From an uncultured Oscillospiraceae bacterium (GTDB lineage: Bacteria; Bacillota; Clostridia; Oscillospirales; Oscillospiraceae): a DNA stretch of 11,489 bases. This document shows positions 11,475 to 11,489 of this stretch, one piece after another. The notes below the pieces were generated by a model that saw nothing but the letters and a program-made list of their open reading frames with translations, had not been told where the DNA came from and did no database searches. Position numbers and translations under genes: made by a program. Each line of letters starts with the position of its first letter. Within the stretch, counting starts at the first letter, position 1. The stretch lies in NCBI GenBank assembly GCA_934661735.1, contig CAKUJN010000066.1, forward strand, positions 1 to 11,489, read 5' to 3'.

Positions 11475-11489
11475 GGTCTGCGAAGCAAC
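11475..11489 (-). repeat. Right copy of 15-bp inverted repeat, at the window end
   Basis: GGTCTGCGAAGCAAC is the exact reverse complement of 10819-10833. It ends on the last base of the window, so the repeat may continue outside. Confidence 0.8.

Larger units (their letters stand above)
10771..11489. other. Gene-free, hairpin- and repeat-rich region
   Basis: No open frame here has a credible start, ribosome site or recognisable protein. Instead the stretch carries at least eight hairpins or inverted repeats (entered separately), with related arms at both ends pointing inward. This is the appearance of a non-autonomous repeat or a composite of several interspersed repeats. The window ends exactly at the limit of one inverted match, which may reflect an assembly break at a repeat. 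Confidence 0.6.

Noticed and set aside
1..11489. CRISPR arrays, tRNA or rRNA genes
   Set aside because: No regularly spaced direct repeats and no cloverleaf or rRNA-like sequence were seen on either strand.

Overview
The window reads as a piece of a low-to-moderate GC gut-type Clostridia genome, most likely from the Oscillospirales/Ruminococcaceae-like group. This is inferred from strong AGGAGG-type ribosome sites, Firmicutes-style promoters, lipoprotein signal peptides, and a selenium-dependent molybdenum hydroxylase gene set that is common in that group. Two regions differ clearly in composition. Bases 1 to about 5,690 are AT-richer (a sample line near 1,861 is about 43% GC). From about 5,700 to 10,740 the sequence is very GC-rich (a sample line near 6,661 is about 73% GC). 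The left part looks like an integrated accessory element and the right part like host backbone.

Left part. A truncated zinc-cluster protein gene (minus, 1-130) is followed by a Myb/SANT-like small DNA-binding protein (282-611), translationally coupled to an excisionase-type helix-turn-helix protein (611-796). A perfect bidirectional hairpin (802-832) separates these from a minus-strand XRE repressor gene (840-1181). Divergent from the repressor, behind a good promoter (1224-1252), lies a tight four-gene operon (1288-5520). It encodes a 745-residue helical protein with a glycine-rich segment and C-terminal membrane helices, a 77-residue lipoprotein with 12 cysteines after its signal peptide, a paralogue of the prolipoprotein diacylglyceryl transferase Lgt with altered signature residues, and a 315-residue lipoprotein. 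The combination looks like a dedicated envelope/lipoprotein module under XRE control and is the best candidate here for an undescribed system.

Junction. Between 5521 and 5764 there is an isolated consensus promoter, a short open stretch that may be the tail of a lost gene, and a 15-bp perfect hairpin. The composition changes here, so this is the probable right end of the element.

Right part. A minus-strand operon (8896 down to 5765) carries yqeC, yqeB and selD, the accessory genes of selenium-dependent molybdenum hydroxylases, followed by two small unassigned genes of 122 and 47 residues. Divergent from it is a ModE-N-terminal-like regulator (9000-9401) whose consensus promoter places the transcript start on the ATG itself, predicting a leaderless mRNA. 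Next comes an orphan cytoplasmic PAS-like/histidine-kinase protein (9629-10738) whose H-box histidine is replaced by glutamine although its ATP-binding motifs are intact.

The last ~720 bases (10,771-11,489) hold no convincing gene. They are packed with hairpins and inverted repeats, including a 36-bp inverted pair and a 15-bp pair that reaches the last base of the window. This suggests a repeat family, and the window may end at an assembly break in a repeat.
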